Source of the DNA: Thermoplasmatales archaeon UBA509
Lineage (GTDB): Archaea; Thermoplasmatota; Thermoplasmata; Thermoplasmatales; Thermoplasmataceae
Reading direction: 5' to 3'
Assembly: GCA_002498845.1 (NCBI GenBank)
Contig: DAJC01000055.1
Coordinates: forward strand, 1-34,050
Length of the DNA: 34,050 nt
Numbering within the stretch: the stretch's first letter is position 1; every line of letters starts with the position of its first letter. A program made the translations under genes and the position numbers. A model generated the notes under the pieces. The model was not told where the DNA came from. It saw only the letters and a program-made list of their open reading frames with translations, and ran no database searches. Shown here piece after piece: positions 6,878 through 15,011 of the stretch.

Positions 6878-8383
6878 ATGTATAAAGAGGAAGTAATAGA
6901 AATTGAGAAGTTATTCTTGAATAAAGAAAACTACAGAATAGACTTTGAGAGATATAACACACTTGAAAAGGTTGTAGAGAGATTGTACGCTGACGAAGAC
7001 ATCATGGGGATGATCAGGGGAATTGTAAATTTTCCTGGCATTTATCCACATGAAAAGCTGATTGTCGTTCCTAAAGAAGATGGGGATGGATATGTAGTAA
7101 TAGAGGGGAACAGACGTGTCTTAGCAATTAAAAATCTCCTGATGATGATTGAACCTCCTGCCAAATACAAAAGGAAAGTTAATGAACTGGCTTCTAAACT
7201 CAGTGAGGACACAAAGGAGTCTTTGAGACATATTAGTGCAGTTGTTTATGATGTTAGCGACAGAAGTTACCTCAAGATCGTAGCGGATAAACATTCCACC
7301 ATAAGCTATAACAGATGGGGGCAAATTTCACAATGGCATTTCTTTAAGGATCTATACTACCAAAACAACAAAGACATCGACCTTACGGCTAACGAATTAG
7401 GGAAATCGAAAAGCGAGGTGTCTAATTACATTCGTTATCACAATCTCCTTAGTTACATTAGGAGATTACCTTATTGGGACGAAAAAGATTTGAGAGATCA
7501 AATTGAAAGTAACACCTTAAAGGCTACCAAATTTACAAGGCCCCTGGGAACTACCGAAGTTAAAAATGCCCTCAGCTTGAAATTTGACGAATACCTCGAA
7601 GTTGAACTTCCTGATGATGATAGGGAAAATTTCGACCTGCTCTTATGCAAATATACTGAAGCTGCTTTGATTCTTGATAAATCAGATGATGACTTCATCT
7701 ATACCCGATCCACGCCGGCAGAAGTAGTAGAGTTGATAGAGGAATGGAAGAAAGAATTTAATCAACCTAAACAGAATGGCCAGAAAAGCAAGGAAGAGGA
7801 CAGAGAAAAAAACCCTACCACCACAAATGGAGTAAATGGGGCCAAAGGAGGCGAGGATCCAAATAAGGCAAAATCAAAAAAGAAACCAAATCCGGCCACC
7901 CACAAGTCCCCCTCAAGATATTTCGAAGATCTGAAATGCTCTATTGAGGATCAGCGCCTCAAGCGTCTGACTACAGAATTGAGAGAACTGTCACGGAATA
8001 ATCGAGCCGACAAGTTTGCCGCTGCAACTTCAATGGTAATAAGGGGACTTTTGGAAGCTTCTTTGCTATATCAGGTGAAGAAAAAAGGTAAATTTGGCGA
8101 CTATAAGAAGTCACTGGAGTTCGAGAAAGACGGTAAGATTTTTGTCTCACCTGAGGGCTTGAAGAATTTAGTTTCCTTTGTGTTAAAAAATGTGGAAGAG
8201 GTCTTCGACAGAGCTAACGTAAAGAACGCCAGGTTAGCTTTAGAACAGGTGTCGAGAATTCATCTGAAATACCTAAATTCCATAGTTCACGATGCTTGGT
8301 TCGATCCCACCGAAGGACACATACATGATATTGCTGGGGACATACGTGAACTCCTGCGTGCCATACTGGGTGATACCGCATGA
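6878..8383 (+). CDS. ParB/Srx-fold protein with HTH and HEPN-like C-terminus
   Basis: A protein of 501 residues. The N-terminal ~100 residues match a ParB/sulfiredoxin-fold domain, with the signature EGNRRVLAIKNL at 76-87 (the GNRR loop binds phosphate or nucleotide in this family). Residues about 150-200 look like the ParB helix-turn-helix ('LTANELGKSKSEVSNYIRYH'). A low-complexity, charged linker (about 296-345) separates this from a helical C-terminal domain containing 'MVIRGLLEASLLYQV' and 'YLNSIVHDAW', reminiscent of HEPN-like domains. ParB-fold proteins of this kind occur in segregation, phage and defence loci. With a Dam-type methylase 43 bases downstream and a HEPN protein upstream, I infer a modification-linked defence unit. 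No ParA partner is present. Confidence 0.7.
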   Translation: MYKEEVIEIEKLFLNKENYRIDFERYNTLEKVVERLYADEDIMGMIRGIVNFPGIYPHEKLIVVPKEDGDGYVVIEGNRRVLAIKNLLMMIEPPAKYKRKVNELASKLSEDTKESLRHISAVVYDVSDRSYLKIVADKHSTISYNRWGQISQWHFFKDLYYQNNKDIDLTANELGKSKSEVSNYIRYHNLLSYIRRLPYWDEKDLRDQIESNTLKATKFTRPLGTTEVKNALSLKFDEYLEVELPDDDRENFDLLLCKYTEAALILDKSDDDFIYTRSTPAEVVELIEEWKKEFNQPKQNGQKSKEEDREKNPTTTNGVNGAKGGEDPNKAKSKKKPNPATHKSPSRYFEDLKCSIEDQRLKRLTTELRELSRNNRADKFAAATSMVIRGLLEASLLYQVKKKGKFGDYKKSLEFEKDGKIFVSPEGLKNLVSFVLKNVEEVFDRANVKNARLALEQVSRIHLKYLNSIVHDAWFDPTEGHIHDIAGDIRELLRAILGDTA

Positions 8384-8426
8384 CCAAAAAACTTAGGCCA
8401 ACTTACGTATATGGATTTGGTTCGAT

Positions 8427-9335
8427 ATGAAACCTACACCAACTCCGTTGAGGTATCCTGGAGGGAAAGCGTGGCTCAGAAACTATGTAGAGAGTTTTAT
8501 CCACTTCAATAAACTGGAAGTTGATACATTAATTGAGCCATATGCGGGAAGTGCTGCGATATCGATTGGACTGCTGCAGGGAGGCATAGTGAAACAGGCC
8601 TATCTCTCAGAGACAGATCCACTGATTGTAGCATTCTGGAAAGCCGCTCTTGAAAGAAATGACGAATTAATTGAGTATATATCTTCATTTGAGGTCAACC
8701 TTGACTCTTGGTATCTTTTCAGGAAATACCTGGAAACAGATGAAATTGCGAAACACAATGAACTTGAACTTGCCGGCGCTTTCCTCTTTCTCAATCGAAC
8801 GAACTATTCTGGTATAATTAAAGCAGGGCCACTCGGTGGAAAAGGCCAAAGATCAAAATATAAAATAGACTGTAGATTCAATAAAGCAGAGATTGCCAGG
8901 AAAATAAGTGCAATATCTCAGTTGAAAGGAAAACTTCACATAGTTGAATCAGACGGCCTGAAGTTTATGAAAGAAATGGCCGCAGCTCCGATCGATGGCC
9001 TGATGTTTTATGTTGACCCGCCATATTATGGAGCTGGAAAGGTTCTTTACAGGCACTATTTTGAGGAGAAAAATCATGTTGAACTTTCAAATTTTCTGAA
9101 GTCACTGGACCTTCCTTGGCTGCTGAGCTATGATAATGCCGAATTTATTAAAAATCTCTACGAGGATAATCAGAGGTCTCCTGTTTATACAGACTACCAG
9201 TCCGGGCATTTTAAAAAGGGTGTTAAAGAACTACTGATATCGAACAGACTCATACCTCCATTTACCTTGGAAATCCCTCTAGAACAGCAAAATAAGAGAA
9301 ACTGTAACCAGTTTCCGGATGAAATTGAGGTTTAA
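8427..9335 (+). CDS. dam: D12-class DNA adenine N6-methyltransferase (Dam-like)
   Basis: A protein of 302 residues, about the normal length for this class. The N-terminal motif X 'LRYPGGKAWL' (8-17), motif I-like 'IEPYAGSAAIS' (36-46), 'FLNRTNYSG' (121-129) and the catalytic DPPY (197-200) are all present and in the order of the alpha (D12) class, so the enzyme should be active. It transfers a methyl group from S-adenosylmethionine to adenine N6 in a short target, GATC in Dam itself, although specificity here is unknown. It lies 43 bases after the ParB-like gene, consistent with one transcript. No cognate stand-alone restriction gene adjoins it; the ParB/HEPN proteins may take that place (inference). 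Confidence 0.92.
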   Translation: MKPTPTPLRYPGGKAWLRNYVESFIHFNKLEVDTLIEPYAGSAAISIGLLQGGIVKQAYLSETDPLIVAFWKAALERNDELIEYISSFEVNLDSWYLFRKYLETDEIAKHNELELAGAFLFLNRTNYSGIIKAGPLGGKGQRSKYKIDCRFNKAEIARKISAISQLKGKLHIVESDGLKFMKEMAAAPIDGLMFYVDPPYYGAGKVLYRHYFEEKNHVELSNFLKSLDLPWLLSYDNAEFIKNLYEDNQRSPVYTDYQSGHFKKGVKELLISNRLIPPFTLEIPLEQQNKRNCNQFPDEIEV

Positions 9336-9409
9336 CGCTCATCTATAGGTTTCAACCATAAACTGATTCAATTAGTTTAAAATCAATTCCGTTCTGGATT
9401 AGATCATAC

Positions 9410-9790
9410 TTATTTCTTACCCTTGAGTATAGCTCCAAGACCTGCTAAGGCAAGAATGATCAGCCCACTCTTGATTAGTTTGCCCGCAAGAAAAGTGGTT
9501 CCGCAGGCGTCTTCCACAGCTCCTATTATGATATCAAGTGCCCCTACGAACGGAAGCCCAAACATTATTCCTACTAATTCCTCAACCGATTTTGTAATCT
9601 CTGACCTAAGCTGAAGCTCACCAGCTTCTTTTGCATATTCACAAACTACACGAAATCCCGGGTCATTCCTGAATTCATTAGCGAGCCCATCTCTGCCTTT
9701 CTGTTTAATATACTGTTCCAAGGGCTGGTACATAGACCATGTTCTACCTTTTTCCGAGAAGTATCCGATAACACTGGCCTCGTTTGTCAT
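9410..9790 (-). CDS. small membrane-associated hypothetical protein
   Basis: A protein of 126 residues on the opposite strand to the methylase. The N-terminal half is soluble and charged. The C-terminal half holds two hydrophobic stretches, 'VGIMFGLPFVGALDIIIGAV' (about 73-92) and 'LIKSGLIILALAGLGAILKG' (about 105-124), ending in KGKK. It could be a two-helix membrane protein with a cytoplasmic N-terminal domain. No family was recognised. The gene converges with the methylase (74-base gap) and stands alone. A role as a membrane-acting effector is conceivable from its setting, but nothing in the sequence proves it. Confidence 0.6.
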   Translation of the reverse strand: MTNEASVIGYFSEKGRTWSMYQPLEQYIKQKGRDGLANEFRNDPGFRVVCEYAKEAGELQLRSEITKSVEELVGIMFGLPFVGALDIIIGAVEDACGTTFLAGKLIKSGLIILALAGLGAILKGKK

Positions 9791-9950
9791 TTTCTATCAG
9801 AAATTAAATATGCGTAATGTTTTAAACTTTGCTATAAGCAGCTCAGCTCGAGTTGAATAAATAAACCGGATAAGATATGAATTTTTTCGCTATATCATTT
9901 AAGCTTTCGTCATTCTCAGCCTGTCTTAGTTTTGGGAATTTGTTCCGTTT

Positions 9951-10087
9951 TCACTCCATCTTCTTCGCGAAAATTCTTCCATCTTCCTCATAGAATCCCA
10001 GTATATCTCCTTCCTTGATACCTAACTTTACTTGGGCATTTCAGAATTGTATTCATCATAGACGTTCTTCTCTTTGATGCATGCGTT
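9951..10087 (-). pseudogene. remnant of an AbrB/SpoVT-type regulator
   Basis: Reading leftward, the end of the segment encodes 'LGIKEGDILGFYEEDGRIF' then AKKME and TGA (stop at 9951-9953), the classic C-terminal half of an archaeal AbrB swapped-hairpin domain. Upstream, 'KNVYDEYNSEMPK' appears in another frame, matching the N-terminal strand region but missing the central part before 'LGI'. The gene is therefore frameshifted and internally shortened. The rest of 9791-10370 holds a TATA-like GTATAAAATATATA at about 10175-10188, probably the promoter of the nuclease-methylase gene, and no further gene that I can see. Confidence 0.6.
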
Positions 10088-10327
10088 ACTACAATCAATT
10101 GAGGCATTAATAGGGATTGCGTCATATAATTGAATAAATGGCTTCGTGTACTATCAAACATGGTACCACAAGATTGTATAAAATATATAGGAGCCCTAGG
10201 GTGCTGGTAAAGGGTTAGTAGACGTATGTTCAGAAGCGCATGCCATGATGAAATCTATATTCTGAACCCGGTATAACATAGAAGCCAAAACCAGAGAATA
10301 CTGTTGGAGGTATAGCTCACCCACCAG

Positions 10328-10344
10328 AAAATGTGCAACATTTT
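10328..10344. promoter_or_regulatory. palindrome upstream of the nuclease-methylase gene
   Basis: AAAATGT-GCA-ACATTTT has perfect 7-base arms and lies 27 bases before the ATG at 10371. It could be an operator controlling the restriction-modification gene or a small hairpin in its leader. No neighbouring controller gene is evident. Confidence 0.4.
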
Positions 10345-10370
10345 ATGAACTGAATGCTCATGAAAGATGG

Positions 10371-13205
10371 ATGGCGAAATACCAGCCTTTGGGAAAGTCC
10401 GCTGAGAATACTAAAAACAGTTATCTGACTGGCTTATTGGCCAAACTTGGACTTGAAGCATATTTCGAAAGGATCATACACCTTTCCGGAGTAGAAAAAC
10501 CAGATATCCAGATCGTGAAGAGTGGCTATTATTTCATAGAAGCAAAGCAGCAACCTGCGACCTTACAGGATGCTACTGCCAAAGCTTACAAGTATCAACA
10601 ATCATTGATTTCAAAAGGCGTTACTCCAAAGGCAGTTTTTGGTGTTTTGTACTCCAACGAACCAAATGGCCCTTGTGAGGTGACAGCAATGTTTAATTTC
10701 GATCCTTTCTTCACAAGACATAGAACAAGAAACGTCGAGGAACTCGCCGATTGGATCTATAATTTTATCATAAATCCGCCTGAGAAGGCAGAACCTGATG
10801 CTGAGCTCACCATAAATACACTCCGGGAAATTGTATCAAATATAACCAATCAGATGGGCAGGATACCTGTAAAGGATATGGAAAATGTGTTCGGAGGAGA
10901 GAGTGTATTTGAGAATATCCTGGAATACAAACAGGAAAACATCCCTGTGGAACAGATGAGAAGAGCTGCGGCTTTTCTCCTGGTAAATCAACTGCTCTTC
11001 TACAGGCTATTATCAAAGGAAAGTAATGATTATCCTGACATAAATGAAGATCTGATACGCAGTCCAGCAGATCTCCTGGTATATTTTGCGAAGGTTCTTG
11101 AGAAGGACTATGCTGTTGTATTTGGCTTTGATGTGGCATCTAAGATACCTGCTGAAGCTATGGAGCATCTGAGGTCTGCAATTATTACAATTAAGGCACT
11201 TACACCAACAAAATTACCTCACGATATCGTGGGGAGAATTTTCCATGACCTTATACCATTTGAACTCAGAAAATCGGTAGCAGCTTTTTATACTAACAAT
11301 GAAGCTGCCGAGATGTTGGCTGCACTTGCAATAAACAGCCAAAATGATACTGTTGCAGATTTTGCCTGTGGTAGCGGTACGTTGTTAGTTGCAGCGTATC
11401 ACATGAAACAACAATTGCTTGTGACAAATAACCATTTCACAGAAGAAGATCATTCAAGGTTCCTGCAATCTGAAATTACAGGTATAGATATCATGCCGTT
11501 TGCAGCACACCTTGCAGCGGTCAACCTTTCCCTTCAGGCTCCTCTGTATGAAACTGAAAGAGTCCGCATTGCGGTATGGGATTCCACTGATTTGAAACCA
11601 AATAAATCTATTCCAGCGTTGTCAGCTGAATTAACCGAGGCGTATAAGAATCCTAGGCTAGAGATGTTTTATGGCCTGGAGACAAAACCACAAAAATATC
11701 TCAGGAAGGGAGGTATTTCATTAGGAAAGGAAGGCAAGGCCGAATTTCCTCTTTCATACGTCGACGTAACTATAATGAATCCGCCATTTACCAGACAGGA
11801 GAGATTACCGGAACCGTACAAGGAAAAACTTACGGCAAGATTCAAAGATTATTCAGGTTATTTTTCGGCACAACTTGGACTTCATGGATATTTCATGCTG
11901 CTAGCTGACAGGTTTCTTAAGAGAGGAGGCAGGATGGCTTTTGTGCTACCAGCAACAACATTACGGTTACGATCTTTTGAGGGCATAAAAAGGCTAATAT
12001 CTGAAAAGTATTGGTTGAAGTATCTCGTCGTGAATGGTAGTAGATCAGCTTTTTCTGAAAGCACCCAGTTCAGGGAAATTCTCTTAGTGATGGAAAAAGG
12101 CAAGGTAAGAGGAGATACTATAGTTGCAACTATTAATTCTATGCCGGCTAACCGGGAGGATGCTGTGCGATTTGCACGCTACATCAAGAGTGCTGAAAAC
12201 AATGAATTTGTAAACACTTTGAAGGATAGTCAGGTAAACGTACTCGAGAACATTAACAGATACCTCGGTGACGCTCAATCAAAAGTAGAATCATTGATCG
12301 CTGAAATTGTACAGTCCACAGATATGCTAAGACCCTTAAACGATTTTTTGAAGGACCATGAGGCAAAAACCTACAGCGGAATACATATGTGGAAAGGAGA
12401 CAAGGTATATGCAGCCAAGATGTTTGTTCTCAACTCTGAAAAGCGTGCATTAAAGCAACAGGATGAATGGTATCTTGAATCCGAATCCGAAGACTACATT
12501 GTGGCAAAAAACAGGATTAATGGATTACAGGTTGAAGTTCCTAGGACAAATTTACTAAGGGCATTGAGGAGATTTTCAGGAATTGGCAGGATCAACGTTA
12601 CAGAAGAACTAGATTACCTTATAAAAAATGAGTTTAACAGGTTGAACTATTTCATAACCAGTGTTGGTAAAGCAGATCTGGCCAAGTGGGAGAAGGATGT
12701 AACAAGTAAGCAGACAAATTTGGCACTGGTTGGAAGATTTGACATTTCAGCTTCCGGGACAAAGTCATTAGCATATTATTCGGATGGCGGATTTACACCT
12801 TCACAAATGTTCTGGCTAATTAAGGGGCTTTCATCCGAGGAAGCTGAAATATTTGCCCTTTTCTGGAACAGTTCGATTAATTTGGTTCAAATTTTATCTC
12901 ACAAAAAGGAAACAAGAGGGGCTTTTATTCAGATTCTAGCATACTCATTTAAGGATTTCCTTATCTTGGATCCAGCTTTGCTTTCTCCGGAGACAAGTGC
13001 AAAACTTATTGAGTGTTTTAAAGAGGTCTCCCGTGAAGATCTGCCTTCAGTTCTTAGCAGATATGAGAATAAGAGCCCGGTGCAGAAGAAAATTGATAAC
13101 TGTATATTTATGGCACTAGGCATTGAATTCCAAGACTCACAGTTTGTGGAACTGTACGATTTCATTGCAGGGGAGATTCGAAAACTGAAGGGTGTAATGA
13201 GATGA
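10371..13205 (+). CDS. fused nuclease-adenine methyltransferase (type IIG-like)
   Basis: A protein of 944 residues. Residues about 40-85 show a PD-(D/E)xK nuclease pattern: D45 in 'KPDIQIV', then E57-A-K59 in 'YYFIEAKQQ', then a helix. A helical linker leads to an N6-adenine methylase core: 'AAFYTN' (304-309), motif I DFACGSGTLL (330-339), 'GIDIMPFAAHLAAVNL' (371-386) and the catalytic NPPF (470-473). The C-terminal ~400 residues resemble a target-recognition region. This is the usual single-chain layout of type IIG/Eco57I-like enzymes, which cut and methylate near an asymmetric site using S-adenosylmethionine. The similar but larger BREX PglX lacks the nuclease part, and other BREX genes are absent. 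The gene is intact and stands alone. Confidence 0.85.
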   Translation: MAKYQPLGKSAENTKNSYLTGLLAKLGLEAYFERIIHLSGVEKPDIQIVKSGYYFIEAKQQPATLQDATAKAYKYQQSLISKGVTPKAVFGVLYSNEPNGPCEVTAMFNFDPFFTRHRTRNVEELADWIYNFIINPPEKAEPDAELTINTLREIVSNITNQMGRIPVKDMENVFGGESVFENILEYKQENIPVEQMRRAAAFLLVNQLLFYRLLSKESNDYPDINEDLIRSPADLLVYFAKVLEKDYAVVFGFDVASKIPAEAMEHLRSAIITIKALTPTKLPHDIVGRIFHDLIPFELRKSVAAFYTNNEAAEMLAALAINSQNDTVADFACGSGTLLVAAYHMKQQLLVTNNHFTEEDHSRFLQSEITGIDIMPFAAHLAAVNLSLQAPLYETERVRIAVWDSTDLKPNKSIPALSAELTEAYKNPRLEMFYGLETKPQKYLRKGGISLGKEGKAEFPLSYVDVTIMNPPFTRQERLPEPYKEKLTARFKDYSGYFSAQLGLHGYFMLLADRFLKRGGRMAFVLPATTLRLRSFEGIKRLISEKYWLKYLVVNGSRSAFSESTQFREILLVMEKGKVRGDTIVATINSMPANREDAVRFARYIKSAENNEFVNTLKDSQVNVLENINRYLGDAQSKVESLIAEIVQSTDMLRPLNDFLKDHEAKTYSGIHMWKGDKVYAAKMFVLNSEKRALKQQDEWYLESESEDYIVAKNRINGLQVEVPRTNLLRALRRFSGIGRINVTEELDYLIKNEFNRLNYFITSVGKADLAKWEKDVTSKQTNLALVGRFDISASGTKSLAYYSDGGFTPSQMFWLIKGLSSEEAEIFALFWNSSINLVQILSHKKETRGAFIQILAYSFKDFLILDPALLSPETSAKLIECFKEVSREDLPSVLSRYENKSPVQKKIDNCIFMALGIEFQDSQFVELYDFIAGEIRKLKGVMR

Positions 13206-13326
13206 GCCTGTTCCAATCAAGTTCTGTTAATATTTCCATTTTATGACCTCGCCAGATAGTATCCCGCGTTTAATCCTAGCATTTGATACCAAGACCACGA
13301 GAGAAATGCCCCAGGCTATGCACTCT

Positions 13327-13354
13327 TTATAAATACACAACTTCCGGGGCGCTA
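13327..13354. repeat. left copy of a 28-base direct repeat
   Basis: The 28 bases begin TTATAAATACACAACTTC and run to 13354. They match 14855-14882 at 25 of 28 positions in the same orientation (mismatches at repeat positions 10, 18 and 25). The pair encloses the SpoIIM-like and recombinase genes. The TATA-like start also suits a promoter. The surrounding 13206-13461 holds no convincing gene, only a leftward frame without a start (ending in TAA near 13230). Confidence 0.6.
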
Positions 13355-13461
13355 ACAAGTTCTAGCTTCTACAAATGTGCAGTCAATTTTGAATGCTCTA
13401 TTCAACTTGTTTTTCCGGTATTGTGAAAAAATATAGGTTGATTCCCTTATAGCAGTAAGGT

Positions 13462-14112
13462 TCAAGCAGATATACCAGAGAATAATTTGTTCATATTCCG
13501 CAAGATCTTCCTAAATAACAAACCAAGGAAAATCATTACAATTGCACCTGGAACCCATATTACGGATAAGAATAATAATGGCGGAGGGGAAAAATTCAAT
13601 TGCCAGAAAATTTCAACCGATTCAAATAGTGCTGCCAAGGCTAACTCAAGCACAACAAAACAGTACATGTATACAGTTGTTGATCCCAAATTCCTTAAAA
13701 AATTCCTGTTACGAATTGCCAAATAGATCACGTAAAGGGAAAAAGAGGTGGCAATTGCATACGAATACAGTTCTATCCAAGTATGTGGCTCAATAGCTAC
13801 TGACGCAAATATAAATAGACCTGGTACGTGCCGTTGAAGTCCTATTGAAGAGGTGATTACACCGTCATTGATGTTTGAATAAATAAAAATAGCCTGCCCT
13901 AGTATCGGGATAAATTCAATTGTTGCTACTTTTAGATTATTTAGGAAGATTGAAGGAAATTGGCCTAATACTGTTTTTGAATTTGACACTTGACCTTTGA
14001 AAACATGCAATAGCACGTTATCAAATATCCCGGAGCTGGAAAATCCCACGAGTATTAAAATTTCAATAAGAAACATAAGTGCCGTAAGCAAACCGAACCG
14101 GGGGGGTTTCAT
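13462..14112 (-). CDS. SpoIIM/DUF95-like integral membrane protein
   Basis: A protein of 216 residues from the ATG at 14112, chosen because it forms an ATGA overlap with the recombinase stop; an upstream start at 14130 is also open. About five transmembrane helices are visible. The segments 'FLNNLKVATIEFIPILGQAI' and 'AIEPHTWIELYSYAIATSF' match the NN...A...G and PH...E...A patterns of the stage II sporulation protein M family, which in archaea is widespread and not linked to sporulation. The cellular role in archaea is unclear. Coupling to a recombinase suggests that it is cargo of a mobile unit, perhaps a membrane effector or immunity protein (inference). Confidence 0.65.
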   Translation of the reverse strand: MKPPRFGLLTALMFLIEILILVGFSSSGIFDNVLLHVFKGQVSNSKTVLGQFPSIFLNNLKVATIEFIPILGQAIFIYSNINDGVITSSIGLQRHVPGLFIFASVAIEPHTWIELYSYAIATSFSLYVIYLAIRNRNFLRNLGSTTVYMYCFVVLELALAALFESVEIFWQLNFSPPPLLFLSVIWVPGAIVMIFLGLLFRKILRNMNKLFSGISA

Positions 14113-14723
14113 ATCCACCCTTCCACCCATTTCCTCATTTCCTTCCTGTCATCTTCATCAAACGGAATATTCAGGTAGTGCTCATACTGTGTCGTTGTTG
14201 TATGGCCCTGGCTCAATGCAATTTGCAGTGCCTTTTCCGGGTAATAGAACACCAGCCATGATTCCCAGGTCTTCCTGAAGGTCTTGTTGTTGATCGGAGG
14301 ACCTTCAAGGATCCTTTTAGACAGCCGTCTAAGCCTCATGTCAAATGCCGAAAGCTCAGGCATGGGATATGGAGCCTGGAATAGGTCTTTGATGAGTGTC
14401 TTCCCCATGTCACTCAGCCTGATTGCCCTTTCCTTCTGTTTAGCCTTGACCTTGAGCATGGATCCACGGGGCAGGTAGATGAACTTGCCATCAAGCCAGT
14501 CCGGATTTTCACGGAATCTCTGCAGTTCTGCATACCTCATTCCTGTAACCAGGAGTGATGTGCATATCCTCTTTGTATCAGTATCCATGGCATCCCTTAT
14601 GGTCTCCCATTCAGACGGCCTTAGGATCCTGACTTCAAACTTTTCCGAAGATCTTACAATGGATCTCAATTGTGTTGTTAAGTTACTAACATAACTTAAC
14701 GTTTTCGCGGGGTTTTCAACCAC
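14109..14723 (-). CDS. tyrosine recombinase/integrase, catalytic domain only
   Basis: A protein of 204 residues. The catalytic signature is readable: Arg I in 'LLVTGMRYAELQRF' (about 58-71), a beta-hairpin Lys region 'LKVKAKQKERAIRL', Arg II in 'NNKTFRKTWESWLVF', and the box 'LSQGHTTTTQYEHYLNIPF' holding the GH and the nucleophilic Tyr (YEHYL). Box II has K-T-F-R in place of H-x-x-R, as seen in some archaeal virus and plasmid integrases. Typical integrases have ~300 residues with an N-terminal core-binding domain; here almost nothing precedes the catalytic domain, so it is either minimal or N-terminally truncated. The start is assigned to GTG 14723, though a palindrome covers the first codons and the true start may lie further in. 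Confidence 0.82.
   Translation of the reverse strand: MVENPAKTLSYVSNLTTQLRSIVRSSEKFEVRILRPSEWETIRDAMDTDTKRICTSLLVTGMRYAELQRFRENPDWLDGKFIYLPRGSMLKVKAKQKERAIRLSDMGKTLIKDLFQAPYPMPELSAFDMRLRRLSKRILEGPPINNKTFRKTWESWLVFYYPEKALQIALSQGHTTTTQYEHYLNIPFDEDDRKEMRKWVEGWI
14677..14700. repeat. perfect 9-base inverted repeat at the recombinase 5' end
   Basis: GTTAAGTTA (14677-14685) and TAACTTAAC (14692-14700) are perfect inverted arms with a 6-base spacer. Beyond them, TTTTCGCGGG occurs at 14702-14711 and again at 14739-14748, and CCGTTAAG recurs at 14760-14767. Such stacked repeats at the start of a recombinase gene suit arm/core sites of an attachment site or an operator. The distinction cannot be made here. 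Confidence 0.55.
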
Positions 14724-14854
14724 ATTCTGCTTTCATGTCTTTTCGCGGGTATATAAACCCCGTTAAGTTTTACCATAAAAGTTAACGCCAGGATAAATCT
14801 CTGGTTTGTATATCTCAGGACTAGATCATGGAAATGTTCTAGAACAGGTGTCCG

Positions 14855-14882
14855 TTATAAATAAACAACTTTCGGGGCCCTA
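14855..14882. repeat. right copy of the 28-base direct repeat
   Basis: It matches 13327-13354 at 25 of 28 positions in the same orientation. Nearby is the palindrome GTTCTAGAAC (14836-14845). The surrounding intergenic stretch 14724-15011 contains TATA-like GGTATATAAAC (14747-14757) and no evident gene. Confidence 0.6.
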
Positions 14883-15011
14883 TGGACGAGGTAGTCGGTT
14901 TATTAGAAAATGTCCCTAGTGATGCATCCATTATGGATGCATAGGATACGGAAGCGCTATAACTAAGGACAAAATGCCTATTCTTATGATAAAATAAGTC
15001 ATAGAATTAAA

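Noticed and set aside
6878..8383. Chromosome-partition ParB
   Set aside because: No ParA and no parS-like repeats nearby; the long HEPN-like C-terminus and methylase neighbour fit a defence or phage-type ParB-fold protein better.
10371..13205. BREX PglX
   Set aside because: The methylase core is similar, but an N-terminal nuclease pattern is present and no BREX partners (PglZ, BrxC, BrxL) are in the window.
13230..13360. Leftward frame of about 44 codons ending in 'RIKRGILSGEVIKWKY'
   Set aside because: It has no start codon with a binding site and no recognised family; it overlaps the 28-base repeat. It may be a relic, but this could not be supported.
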